From: Chromera velia
Taxonomy: Eukaryota; Sar; Chromeraceae
Length of the DNA: 22,737 bases
Direction of reading: 5' to 3'
Assembly (NCBI GenBank): GCA_018398765.1
Contig: JAHBMJ010002106.1
Location: forward strand, 1 to 22,737
Positions 1-9,708 of the stretch are shown here, in pieces; within the stretch, counting starts at the first letter, position 1, and each line of letters starts with the position of its first letter. The notes beneath the pieces are model-generated. The model was not told the origin of the DNA and made no database searches. It worked only from the letters and a program-made list of their open reading frames with translations. The translations under genes were made by a program, and so were the position numbers.

Positions 1-200
1 GGGGGGGGAGGGGCGGGAGTGAAGAACAGAGAGAGGTAAAGGAAAAAAGAAAAGTGGAAAGGAAAACAGGGGGAGGGATAAAGGAGGAGGGGAAAGAGAG
101 AGGAAGAGAAAAGTAAGGTAAAATTAAGAAGAGGGGAAGGAAGAAAGAAGAAAAGAGTTTAAACTAGAGTTTAAAGAAACAATGGTCAGGGAAGGGGTCA
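1..200. repeat. Purine-rich low-complexity tract at the window edge
   Basis: The first 200 bases are almost entirely G and A on the plus strand, opening with eight consecutive G. No coding pattern is seen. Bases 200-900 carry no convincing open frame either. If the retrotransposon once had a 3' LTR it should lie somewhere left of about 903, but no TG...CA segment here is repeated on the other side of the element. Confidence 0.6.
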
Positions 201-904
201 GAAAAGAAGCGTGGAAGGTAGCTAGTGGTCCCAGGGAAAGAGGATTGCTAGTAGGGGCATATATGAGTGTGAAGCTGCCGAATATTCGGGTAAGTAATTT
301 ATTTGTTATGTTCGTCATTTATGTGACTGTTCGGTGATTCTCGTATTGCAAGGGGAGGGAAGGCTGAGGACTTGTCTGGCGGTAGCGACTGCTGCCACCC
401 CAGAGTGCGGCTGCGGCACCTAGTTGGCCAGGGCTTACACTTGTGTGGCCTGCCCTTAGATGTGTTGACACTAAATAGATCGTTGTGTTTCTGGAAGTGT
501 ACCTATTGATGACTGATTCAAGTGTTTTGTCGCATGTGTGATTTTCTATTTATTTTGTCGATGTATGCAGGATCTGGCCTGTGGTTTCCCTCCCTTGCTG
601 GTTTGACCGCTCTGGGTCCGAGACAATTCATGTCACCTATTTGTGACAAGGATTGGAAAGAAAGGTTATCCTTCTTTCGCCTTCCCCCTCATGGTGTCAG
701 GGCCATCCAGGTTGCCCTTGCGGCTTGTCCATCACAGGAGCCGCGTGCGCTGAGGTTGGTCGGTGTGTGAAAGCATTCAACTGCGACTATGCATGTTCAT
801 ATGAGATTTCTTGTTTAGGCACGTGTAGTAAAACGTACATTGGTTCCGTTTATGAATGAATTTCCACCATTTTTTTTTGTGTTTCTTACGCAAAGGTTTT
901 TCAG

Positions 905-924
905 TTCCTTTCCTTTCCCTCCTT
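905..924 (-). promoter_or_regulatory. Putative polypurine tract of the retrotransposon
   Basis: Directly after the chromodomain stop codon (925-927), the minus strand is a nearly pure run of A and G. Ty3/gypsy elements prime plus-strand DNA synthesis from such a tract just inside the 3' LTR. The minus-strand sequence that follows starts TGAAAAACC at 903, which would suit an LTR beginning with TG. The assignment rests on position and composition only. Confidence 0.5.
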
Positions 925-1104
925 TTATTGGCGGAACTCCTTCTCTCTCTTTTCGAGAAAAGCAGCCACCAACTCCGGGCAGTTCATGTCCTTCTCGGCT
1001 GTCCAGTAGAAGCCGTCATAGTTCTTGTACTTCAGAAGGTATTCCCAGCGTCTTCTGAAAAAACGTGCGTCGTGCAATTCTTCGACTTCGAAGTCCTTTT
1101 TGTC
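925..1104 (-). pseudogene. C-terminal chromodomain of the integrase
   Basis: The last ~57 residues of pol match a chromodomain: FEVEELHDARFF, then WEYLLKYKNYDG, then FYWTAEKDM, then CPELVAAFLEK. The aromatic positions corresponding to the methyl-lysine cage are F/Y, Y (a Trp in most chromodomains) and W. In chromoviruses this domain directs integration to histone-marked chromatin. The pol frame ends naturally here at TAA 925-927, and the polypurine tract follows at once. This segment is uninterrupted. Confidence 0.85.
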
Positions 1105-2512
1105 ATCACCTGATTCGTCTGCCTTCTGTGTGCGCCTCCTTTGTTTCCGTTGAGGGGCTTCGTCTGCAGGTGCCTTCCGCTTCCGAGCTGACTGGATCTC
1201 TCCTTTGATGTCAGTCAGTACGTCCACTTCATCTCCGTCTTTTTCGCTTGGTGTTTGCTTCCTGTCTCCATCGTCGTCAATGTTGATGTCCATGGTGTCT
1301 TCCTCCGGGTGTCTATACTTCTCTTCCATCTGTTTGCTTTCCTCCAAATTGGCTGATAAGAACGGCTTCGCTCTTCTCCTTGAGATTGTCATTGTCTGTT
1401 GGGAGCCTGGGCGTCGGACTGCTAAGGCGCCCGAGTACTTGACGTCCATGATAATATAGGGTCCTTCATAACAGGGAGAGAGACCTTTGCTGAGTCTGCG
1501 GTCCCATCTCTGTCCCTTCTCTATCCAGAGGTAGTCTCCCTTTTTCCACTGTCTGATTTTTGCAGGGTCTTTTGCGAGTTTGTTTCTCATTTTTGCTGTT
1601 GCAGCTGCTTTGAAGAGAGCCTTCCGGTCGCTGTTCTGCTTCCTTACTTCGTCGAGCACCTTGACGTAATCCTGGAGGAGAAACTCTTTATCTGCCCGTA
1701 AGTCGTTGAGGAGTTTGATGGGATGATTGGCGGGGATGCCAAAAAGGACCTCATGCGGAGACTGTCCTATGCTTGTTTGATAGGTGGTGTTATGATTAAA
1801 GCGTGCCATCGGAAGATATTCATCCCAGTCCGTTTCTGCCTGGTTTACAAATGCCGCTAGGGTATCCTTGACGTCTCTGTTCACTCGCTCAGCTCTCCCT
1901 TATGTCTCCAGGCTGAACGCACTGCTGATCACCCTGGTTGATCCTACAAGATCGTTGATCGCCTGGATGAGGGGGTCGAGTAAGTTTGCCCCACGGTCGG
2001 TTTGAATCTTGATGGGGGCACCGTAGCGAGTCAAGAGATGAGAGACAATGCTTTTTCCGATAGTGTGGCGCTTTTTGGTCTTTCAATGCCTTCAGCTCGA
2101 TATATTTGCTTGCTACGCAGAGCATAGTCAGGATGTACTTGTTGCCCCGCTTCGTTTTTGTGAGGGGACCGAGAATATCAATCTGCCAGAGTTCGAGAGG
2201 TGCGTCTGTCAGGACCTGAGGTTCGTACTGATGCGCGTCTTTTCCTTTCTTTCTTTGTTGGCATTCTTTGCAGACCCTAACGAAGGTCCGGGTGTCCGAG
2301 TACAAGTTGGGCCAGTAGTACTTAGTCGTTAAGGACTGCAGCATTCGTTAGAATCCCTGGTGTACTGCTAGAAGGTGAGAGTGTTCGTCCTTCAAGATGT
2401 CCTGCTGCATTCCCTTAGGTACCGCTAGAAGGAAACGAATTCCGTTTTTGTGTTCATTGGCTGGAGGAAGAATTCGGAAGATAATTTCGTCTCTTATGGT
2501 ATAGAGAGGGGC
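1105..2512 (-). pseudogene. Integrase (HHCC, DDE core, GPY/F)
   Basis: The zinc-binding module is present: histidines in DEHSHLLAVHQG (about 2394-2356) and cysteines in VCKECQ (about 2263). The DDE core follows with D in WQIDILGP, D in IQTDRGANL and E in GRAERVNRD. A TAA at 2348-2350 splits the zinc module and another at 1900-1902 lies next to the catalytic Glu. A single-base frame change at about 2063-2080 separates the first and second catalytic Asp. A GPY/F-like segment (SPCYEGPYIIMDVKYSG) is at about 1485-1430. An acidic and then basic low-complexity linker (about 1340-1105) contains KRKAP and RKQRRR clusters resembling nuclear localisation signals. Confidence 0.9.
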
Positions 2513-2515
2513 TTA

Positions 2516-3175
2516 AGCCACGAGTCTGAATCTTTCCTTGTAGTCCAGTCCTTCCGGTAGCTCTCCAGTTTGTAGGTAAATATAGAGTGCCGAAAGATTA
2601 CTGTCTTCCTTTTGTAATTTCTTGATTCTCTCGGGGTCGTAAGGTGTGATGAGCATAGGTACTGAGAAAGTGTGTGGAGGTGCTTCGTCCTTTTTGTTTT
2701 CTTCATTTTTTCCTTTTGCTGTAATCTTTCGTGCGGCTGCTATTATTGCAGAGATCTCGGATTCGTTGTCAGATTCGTCAGGAGGGTACTTGTCGTGTAC
2801 AAAACACCCCCGAATGAGTGAGTCAGCGTCTGTGTGGCTCTTCCCTCGTTTGTATCTAATCTGGAAGTCGAATCCACTCAATTTGAGTGCCATCCTCAAG
2901 AGCCGAGGTGATGTGTCCTTCCTTTTCATGATGTATTGTAGAGGCGCGTGGTCGGTAACGACGATGAATTCTCTTCCGTAGAGCCAGTGTTTGTATTTTT
3001 TCACGCCAAAGCAGATGGCTACGAACTCCTGTTTGCTGATTTGATGTGCGCGTTCATGGGTGGTCAGTCGTCTTAATGCGTAACCTATCGGATACTCACG
3101 CCCTTGCTGATCTTCTTGGCAGAGAATTACAGAGATCGCGTTCTGTGAGGCATCGCACTTGAGGATAAAGGGGAC
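2516..3175 (-). pseudogene. pol: RNase H domain and integrase linker of pol
   Basis: The stretch from FILKCDASQNAIS to HTDADSLIRG (about 3175-2807) is a Ty3-type RNase H. The four acidic positions are visible: D in KCDAS, E in SKQEFVAI, D in VVTDHAPLQY and D in HTDADS. This domain degrades the RNA strand during reverse transcription. A charged linker rich in Glu and Lys follows, reaching a TAA at 2513-2515. The same frame continues past that stop into a histidine-containing region leading to the integrase zinc finger, so the stop looks like a lesion. Confidence 0.9.
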
Positions 3176-4771
3176 GTCCCATCTCGGGTGACCCAGGACT
3201 GGAGTGGAGGTCAGTGCCTCTTTCAGCCTTTCGAAGCTTTTCTGGTGACTTTCGTTCCATACAAATTTTTGATTCTTTTTGGTCCGGTCATAGAGTGGCT
3301 GGGCAAGGATAGCGTAATCTTTGACGAAACGCCGGAAGTAGCCTGTCAAGCCCAAATATCCTCGGACCTGTTTGACGTTGGTTGATGGAATTGCTTCTTT
3401 GATGACTCGAGTCTTTTCTCCTGATGGAAGGATTCCTTCTGTCGTTATTCTATGCCCCAGGTACTCAACCTGCCTTTGTGCCCACTTGCACTTGCTGAAC
3501 GAAACTTTGGCCCCCACCATTTCGAGTCTGTCGAGCACTGCTTTCAAGTCTACAAGATGTTGCTCAAAGGAGGGGCTCGACAAAAGCATATCATCCATAT
3601 AGATGAAACAACATGTGTGCAGGAGTCCCTGGAGAATGCTTGTCATCCTCTGGCACAGGATAGCCGGAGCGCTCTAGATCCCGAACGGAACCCTCAAGAA
3701 TTTATAGCTGCCACTGTGGCAGGCGAAGGTGAGTTTCTCTTAATCGGACTCCTTTACCTTGATTTGGTTGTAGGCCATATGTAAATCGATGACTGAGTAC
3801 CAGGTTTTGTTATGGAGCTGGGCCAGTATGTCTTCCGTGTGAGGGAGGGGAAATCTTTTCTTTTTCAAGACTTCGTTCAAAGCTCGGTAGTCTATACACA
3901 GACGGAGTTTTCCCGATTTCTTTTTGGCGCATACGATTGGTGCTGACCAAGTGGAAATGGTTTCCTGTATGACACCTGAGTCTAACCAATCCTGTATTTG
4001 TTTGTCTACTTCTTTTCTCAGGGCTTGAGGGACTGAACGAGTTCGTACATAAACTGGCTGTTCAGTTATGGTATCGATGCCAACTGATACTGACCCCAGA
4101 CTGCCCGGGTTCGTTTTGGTTGGAAGGAGGTTTGTGTATTTTAGTAAGAGAGACTGGAGCCGTTCTTTTTGGTAGCTTGTGAGGTGTCTCGCCTTCTGGA
4201 CTGTATTTCGGATTTGTGTTTCTGCTTCCTGCTGTTCTTCTTTTGAAAGGCCAACCGACTTGTTTGGTTCTTGGTTTGTGCCTCCATCGTCATGCCCCAA
4301 TCCATCGTAGATGATGTTGGAGACAAGAGCATCCATTTTTCCTTCTTTTTTCTTTCTTGGGGTATACAGGATCGATGGGGCACACTCATCACCATTCTCA
4401 AGAGCACAGTAAGACATGTAGGCAAGAAGAAGATTTGGTAGGAGAGTGATTGATCTCTTTGAAAGATTGAGTACTGGTATCTGGACTGTGCGGTCTTCGA
4501 CAGTGTAGATCGAGTCTTGGATCTGGAGTCCTCGGGGAAGTACGAGGTGTGGGCGAGGTTCTGTATGAGCAAGGGCTCCATTTGGGATGTGAGAGTCCTC
4601 AGGCAAGGTGAGTGATACATGAGAGATCATTTTCCCTGGAAGGATCTCTTTATTTTTCAGAAAGGTCGGACTCATGTGAAATATTTTGCTTCTGTTCAAC
4701 TCTTTGATTGGAGAAAGCGGGATTTCTATTGTCTTGCCCTTCTCGTCTGATTTTAGACGAAGTCTGTCTGG
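3176..4771 (-). pseudogene. pol: Reverse transcriptase domain of pol
   Basis: The fingers and palm motifs are clear: WSAPIVCAKKKSG then RLCIDYRALN (about 3950-3875), YSVIDLHMAYNQI with the first catalytic Asp, FLRVPFGI, and FIYMDDML (YMDD at 3601-3590) with the two other catalytic Asp residues. The linker motif LGHRIT and the segment GYLGLTGYFRRFVKDYA are typical of the gypsy thumb and connection. Two stops break the frame inside the palm, TAA at 3740-3742 and TAG at 3674-3676, with flanking sequence still aligned to the family. All catalytic Asp residues remain. The role was to copy element RNA into DNA. Confidence 0.93.
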
Positions 4772-5170
4772 CTAAAATGAAAGAGAAGATACATATTTAT
4801 CACAGAAATCTTTTCCCAAGATTCCGTCATGATTGATTGAAGAAGAGACAAAGAACCGGTGTTTCTTCACGTCGACCCCGTACAGATGGACAGAAAGCGT
4901 TACTGCGCCCATATTTTCTAGTTTGTTGCTTCCTTCGCCTTTAATAGTCAAGGGAACACTGTACAGAGGCAAGTCTGGGTTTTCTTTCTTCAGTCTTCTG
5001 TATACCCTTGAGTGCAGGAGGGAGATGTCTGCTCCGGTGTCTACTAGACAAGCTACCGGAGGTGAATCCCGATGATTCATTGAGACCGCGACTCCCACTC
5101 CCTGAGAAGAGAGAGTCCTAGAGAGAGTCACATAGGCAATTCTTTTCGAAGGTATGTTGCTAGAAAAAGG
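4772..5170 (-). pseudogene. Retrotransposon aspartic protease domain
   Basis: The frame contains CLVDTGADISLL, the retropepsin active-site signature, and GILGKDF near the end, matching the conserved ILG motif of gypsy proteases. The domain lies between the gag zinc knuckle and the reverse transcriptase, as in Ty3/gypsy elements. It has no plausible ATG of its own and would be made as part of a Gag-Pol or Pol precursor. It is bounded by in-frame stops at 5189-5191 (TAA) and 4772-4774 (TAG). The same frame continues into the reverse transcriptase beyond the second stop, so that TAG looks like a point mutation and not a natural end. Confidence 0.87.
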
Positions 5171-5228
5171 GTGGGTTTTCGGGAGCTGTTAGATCATTTG
5201 GGGTCGCTCCTTGTTGTCCCCAAGCGCC

Positions 5229-7147
5229 TTATCTTTTTTGGTATCCGTTCCGAGTGTTGATCGGGGTTCTGTTGGCACCTGTGGTGACAGGCGGTGTGGT
5301 TGGCGGTGGAGGAGGAGTTCTGAGCCTATTTGAAGTTCTTGGGAAGCCATTTAGCGGAGGCAGCGGGCGGCCAGTGCCTGGGAGTCCTTGCCGGGTGTCC
5401 GGGTTCCGTGGTTGGAACAGCGGGGGTCCCGGTCGTGACGTAAAAGGGTCGGGACGTCTTTTTAGGTATGGCTGGCCTCTTCGGGCGGTAAGGAGGTCCA
5501 TTTTTCGTCCGTCTCTCATAGGTCCATTCTCTAATCGGTAAGTAGGTCTTACTGAGTCCTTCTTTAGGGCTCTGCAGGCAACTTTTAGGTGTCCAGGCTT
5601 AAAGCAATAGTTGCAGAGACGGGGCAGCCTGCTTGTGTGTGTGTCCGCGTCCCTGTGCATTTCTCGCAGTTCCTTGCCGGTATAGCCTGTCCAATTTGTC
5701 CTACAACACTGGCGATCATAGTCTGTACGTCTTTATATGAAGGAGAAGGGTTAGTGTTGTAGGTGCCTTAGTCGAGGACGCTGTTTACGGTAGAGAAGGT
5801 GGGGGTCTGGTTCCTCGAGACTGAAGTCGCCATTGTTGCTCTTCCTGTCGTCGCCTGAGTTGTCAATCCAGTGCTCGATACCATCGTTGTTGGTGGGGTC
5901 GGTTCCGCAACGGCCGCAGAGACATGATAGATGACTGATGGTGCGACTGACTGATACCTTTTTGCGTCTATCAGTACTTCCTGGAAGGAGAGATAGCTTT
6001 TTGTTCATAATGCCACTCGGACTGTCTCTTGTGATATTCCCTTGATAAAGTGCTTCACGACATGCGTTGAATCGATGTTTTTTCCGCTTTCGTTGCAGAG
6101 GGTTCGATATCTGGTCGCATATTCGTCTAGAGACTCGGTCAGTTTTTGTTTGAGAGAAAAGAGTTTTTCCTCTGCCGAGTCCTGGTCTGCCTCAGTTAGT
6201 TCGTATTCTTTCAGGAACAGATTGCCAAGCTGGTCGGTGTTTTATATCTAGGGAAGTCTTCCGGGTGGCAGCTGGTCGTACCACGTTTTTGCTTTTCCTG
6301 TCAAGGTAGAAGGAAAGTAAATGTCTCGAAAATCCAAGAAATTCCATCCCATTCGTTCGTACAGGCGAAGCATTCTGCCCCAATAAGGTTTGGTCTGAGC
6401 ACGGTCGTCTCCAGAAAAGGAAGGAAGGTCCATTTTGATTCGAGGCATATCTCTGTGATTCTGTTGTCGACCGCTAGTGTGGTACTGGTGAGAGGCTTGT
6501 TCTGGAGGAATTGGTATAGGAACCAAGTTGCCTTCTGTGTCGACTCTGAATGTGAACCCTTGTCTTTGCAGCTCGACTATCGTTTGAAGGTCCAGGTTCC
6601 GAAGGTTGGGTCTGAGGGCATTGGCCACAGCACTGGCAAGAGAAGGACCGGTCGCTGCAGGAGGACCGAAGCCTCCCAATTGGGACAAACTTGAGAGAAG
6701 GTGGGGTGCGCCTTGGGGAGCTTGATTATGAACGACCTGCTGCCCGATGAGGTCTTGTGTAGCATCCTGCATCTCCATGTTCGGAGAGACGGCGGCGGGG
6801 AGTCCACCAACTGATCCCAGCAGACCCTGTTGTTGGGGTCCATTGTCGGGCCCTGATGCTGCAGCTCCTGCCACCTGTTGGCCAGGTGCTGCTGCCTGAG
6901 CCTGTGTATTGAGCATAGGTTCGTCTTGTTGCGGAGGAAGAGGGTCTTGCCCAGCAAGTACTTGATCTTGTACAGGACCTGGTGGGTTCATATGTTGATT
7001 GGCTGCTTGGGCTTTTACTTGTGCTTTGGCTTTGGCTTTGGGTGCTCCTTTCGCTTTTGCTTTTACTAGGCCTTTCGCCTTCGCTTTGGGTTGCACTTTA
7101 GTTTTAACGGCTGCCTTGGCCTTGGCTTGGGGGTTGGCTGATGGCAT
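5229..7147 (-). pseudogene. gag: Gag polyprotein with CCHC zinc knuckle, broken
   Basis: The frame starts at an ATG (7147-7145). The first ~45 residues are Lys/Ala-rich repeats of the AKAKA type, then Gln/Pro/Ala-rich sequence. A retrotransposon gag capsid-like segment follows (about 6470 to 6000), with a WGRMLRLYERMGWN stretch and a typical TWYDQL motif. Stops TAG and TAA interrupt it at about 6245-6253, TGA near 6010 and TAA near 5770. After a frame change near 5690, a CX2CX4HX4C knuckle (CNYCFKPGHLKVAC) appears at about 5612-5571, followed by Arg/Pro/Thr-rich sequence ending at TAA 5231-5229. Gag would form the virus-like particle and package the RNA. This copy cannot make an intact product. 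Confidence 0.85.
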
Positions 7148-7850
7148 ATTGTCGTCGACAGTCGGGGCAGTCGGTTACAGGGCAGGAGTAGTCGCCAGAT
7201 GGAATGATGTAAAGGGGTAGGTAGGCGGAGTAAGAGGAAAGAATTCGCTCCTAGATTCGCTCTTGTGTTGTGGTGTCTAGTGCTAGGGCCTTGTAGACGC
7301 TTCATGCAGTGCGGTGGTGCGCTGCCAGAGTGGAGGTGTATTAATCAAATAAGAAAACGTTCGGATTAGAGCGTGTAAATCGTTTGTTTAATCTGATTGT
7401 TCTCTCAGCCACTGTTTTTGCTCGTTCCCTCGGGTTGATGATCAGGTTGTCTGACGGTTTTGTATACAAGTCATAAACTGGTCCCTGTATCTTGTTTTGT
7501 TTGGTGTTTTCTTGTCTTACAGCAAGGAGATTATTGGGGTAGGAATGAATGCGTCTTTGTGCGGTTTGATCTGTGCAGGAAGATACGCAAATCCTGGAAT
7601 GGCAGGGTCGAGGTATGCGGTTCATTTCCAAGTTCGTACGAAATCTGTTCTGAATGGGCTCCAACGGCGTGGAAGGGGTGCTACTAGATCCAGGGCGTGG
7701 AGATGGGGTTGGATGAAAAGGATGCGCTGGTGTTTGGTTTCGAAGATGAGATAGTAACCGAAATAATCGATTTTGTTTTCCTTCCTCTTCCGGGGATCTC
7801 TATTTAAGAAAAGGGTTGTCTGGGTTGCTTGAACGGTGACGATTGTGTCT
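7148..7850. other. Leader region upstream of gag, no gene seen
   Basis: This stretch lies upstream of the gag ATG on the minus strand, where the 5' untranslated region and 5' LTR would be expected. Short open frames exist on both strands but lack coding character. A TTAAATAG box on the minus strand (about 7801-7808) could be a TATA element of the retrotransposon promoter. No segment here is repeated in 1-903, so an LTR cannot be delimited. Confidence 0.4.
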
Positions 7851-7858
7851 CTCTCTCT

Positions 7859-7859
7859 G

Positions 7860-7935
<76 letters not shown>

Positions 7936-7948
7936 TGTGTGTGTGTGT
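7859..7948. repeat. (GT)n microsatellite
   Basis: About 90 bases of GT dinucleotides with a few TAT interruptions, directly preceded by a short CT run. Open frames through it are artefacts of the repeat. Confidence 0.97.
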
Positions 7949-7955
7949 CTACAAA

Positions 7956-8200
7956 TTTGAGCAGCACTTCGTGGTCTGGTCTAGATTTTTTTTTTTTTTG
8001 TAGTTGTCGCTTTCGTAGTTGTCGATGGTTTATGTGGGTGACGACTCAAGGATTTTGAGCAGCACTTCGTGGTGTGGTCCAGATTCTATTGCCTTTTGTT
8101 GCAGTTGTCGCTTTTGTGGTTGTCGATGGCTCTTGTTGGTGATTTTTGAGCAGCACTTCGTGGTATGGTTCGGTTTGCTTGGTTTTTCTCCTTTCAGAAG
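7956..8200. repeat. Three tandem copies of a 91-98 bp repeat
   Basis: The 20-base core TTTGAGCAGCACTTCGTGGT starts at 7956, 8054 and 8145, giving periods of 98 and 91. The first two copies also share GTTGTCGCTTT-GT-GTTGTCGATGG further along. The third copy is truncated after the core (TGGTTCGG...). The copies differ by substitutions and by a T-run of 13 in copy one. The repeat lies on the far side of the GT microsatellite from gag. It may be a U3-type enhancer array of the retroelement or an unrelated minisatellite. Confidence 0.9.
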
Positions 8201-8315
8201 GGTCGACTCTCGCGGCAAGTCACCACGTGTTCTGTACTCCTCCGACCCCGAAGTCAGACAGAGTGCAGACTCTTTAGTTAGCGAATGAGAAGACAGTCGA
8301 ATCCCTAGAGTAGCG

Positions 8316-8345
8316 ATTAGCTAGAATGAGCTAGAAGAAGCTAGA
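8316..8345. repeat. Three tandem decamers ending in AGCTAGA
   Basis: ATTAGCTAGA, ATGAGCTAGA and AGAAGCTAGA follow each other without gaps. Further CTAG motifs lie just upstream. The function is unknown. Confidence 0.8.
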
Positions 8346-8527
8346 GTGATGAGTGAAGTTGACAGTAAGGGTTGTTAGTCAGAAGGTAACTGTAAGCGCA
8401 GTTGCCCAAGGTACCAGAGTGGTTGAATGAAGTGAATAAATTTTGCTAAGTCAGAAGTCGATCCGAAATCAAGAATTCTGTGTATGTTTTTGGGTGATTG
8501 ATTGGCTGACGATTCTGATGATTTCGT

Positions 8528-8731
8528 TTGTGGACGTTGTGGAATATCGTGTGAACGCCTGTGGACGCATGTGGATGCATGTGGAACCTTCATATGGAAC
8601 TTTCCACAATTCGGTTCCACATGTTGATTTTGTGTCTTGTTTCATCTCGGGTTGTTTGTGGAACTTTCCTGGGGAATTCTGCTGTGGAATCCTAGTGTAG
8701 AACTCTCTTGTGGAATCCTAGTGTAGAACTT
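8528..8731. repeat. Cluster of TGTGGAA / TTCCACA motifs
   Basis: At least ten TGTGGA, GTGGAA or TTCCACA units occur in about 200 bases. They include two direct copies of TGTGGAATCCTAGTGTAGAA starting at 8683 and 8709 (period 26). Motifs in both orientations (for example 8600-8625) could form short hairpins. Such motifs resemble LTR or transposon termini, but no matching end was found. Confidence 0.75.
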
Positions 8732-9708
8732 CAGATCTATAGTATACTTTCACAATATTTATATTTTTTTTATCGGAGATAGTTAATGCTATTTCATCTT
8801 ACTACTAGTCTTACTAGCTTATAGAACTTCCTGTTTGAGCTTCGTTAACTTGCTTATCGTTTTGGCTAGCTTGGATCGGTATTTAATTTAATACGTTATG
8901 TTGTTCCTCGTTTCTTGGGCCCTATAACTTCTTTTTCTTTTAAGGCACTCACCCATTATATTCAGTGTGTCACGCCTGCCTCAGTGCATGGCCGTTTGCT
9001 TGTCAGTCTAAGTCTGCGCCATCGGACTGGCAGTTGTCTTATTCCCTTTTCTTCTTCCACTACTTCTTTCTTATTCCATATCTCATTGTATACTATCATT
9101 ACTTCAACATTACAGTGCCAGTGGGTCTGGCTGCACTAAAGATTTTAACGTGATTTTCTAGCGTGATTTTAATAGTTAGTCTAAGTTAGTCTAACTCCAA
9201 GTCTCTAACTTCTAGAACTATCTTGAACGATCATTTACGATCATTACAGATCTGATTTAATACAAAGAAAAATTAAAATCTTTTATCAGTTGGTTCCAGT
9301 TTAGTGACAAGTTTAGTGAAGTATTAATATTATTGCTGTATCTTTAAACATACAGATCTTGATCACTCATCTCCGCTCTATTCTGTTCTCTTCTGTTTTG
9401 AATGTGATCATTGTGATAAATCCACTTTTGACTTCAGCTTGAATTGCTAGTTGTATGAATTGAGCAGACGCCCACTCCGCGACATTGATTTTGATTTTTG
9501 AAGGCTAAGTTGAACCTTTCACTTTTCTGTATTCCTTAACTGCCTGTACGGGCTGGCTTCAGCGAGAACTTGACAAGACTTTTCATGACTCACACAAAGA
9601 GGCACTCACACTTCGCATGCACGCTTTCCTCCCTTCTGACTTTCTGAGGGTTCCAGACCTGAAATACAGATCTTTCCCCCGTCTCCCTTCCCCCCGCTCG
9701 CTCGCTCT
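8732..9708. other. AT-rich intergenic DNA, no gene seen
   Basis: Composition shifts to AT-rich. Short local repeats such as GTTAGTCTAAGTTAGTCTAA (about 9174-9193) and CGATCATTTACGATCATT (9229-9246) are present. No open frame of coding character was found on either strand. The 3' untranslated region of the helical-repeat gene should end in the right part of this stretch. Confidence 0.5.

Larger units (their letters stand above)
925..7147 (-). mobile_element. Degenerate Ty3/gypsy (chromovirus-like) LTR retrotransposon
   Basis: The minus strand encodes the complete Ty3/gypsy order over about 6.2 kb: gag with a CCHC knuckle, protease with DTGA, reverse transcriptase with YMDD, RNase H, zinc-binding integrase, GPY/F module and a C-terminal chromodomain. 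Protease before RT and integrase after RNase H is the Metaviridae order, unlike Ty1/copia. The chromodomain places it with or near the chromoviruses. Pol stays in one frame from protease to mid-integrase but is broken by stops at 5189, 4772, 3740, 3674, 2513, 2348 and 1900 (lowest base of each). Frame changes lie near 5690 and 5235 and at 2063-2080. No LTR pair or target-site duplication was found, so the true ends are unknown. Confidence 0.93.

Noticed and set aside
7311..7327. Minus-strand TGGCAGCGCACCACCGC as a primer binding site for the retroelement
   Set aside because: It starts with TGG and lies upstream of gag, but I could match it to no tRNA 3' end and no LTR border was found next to it.
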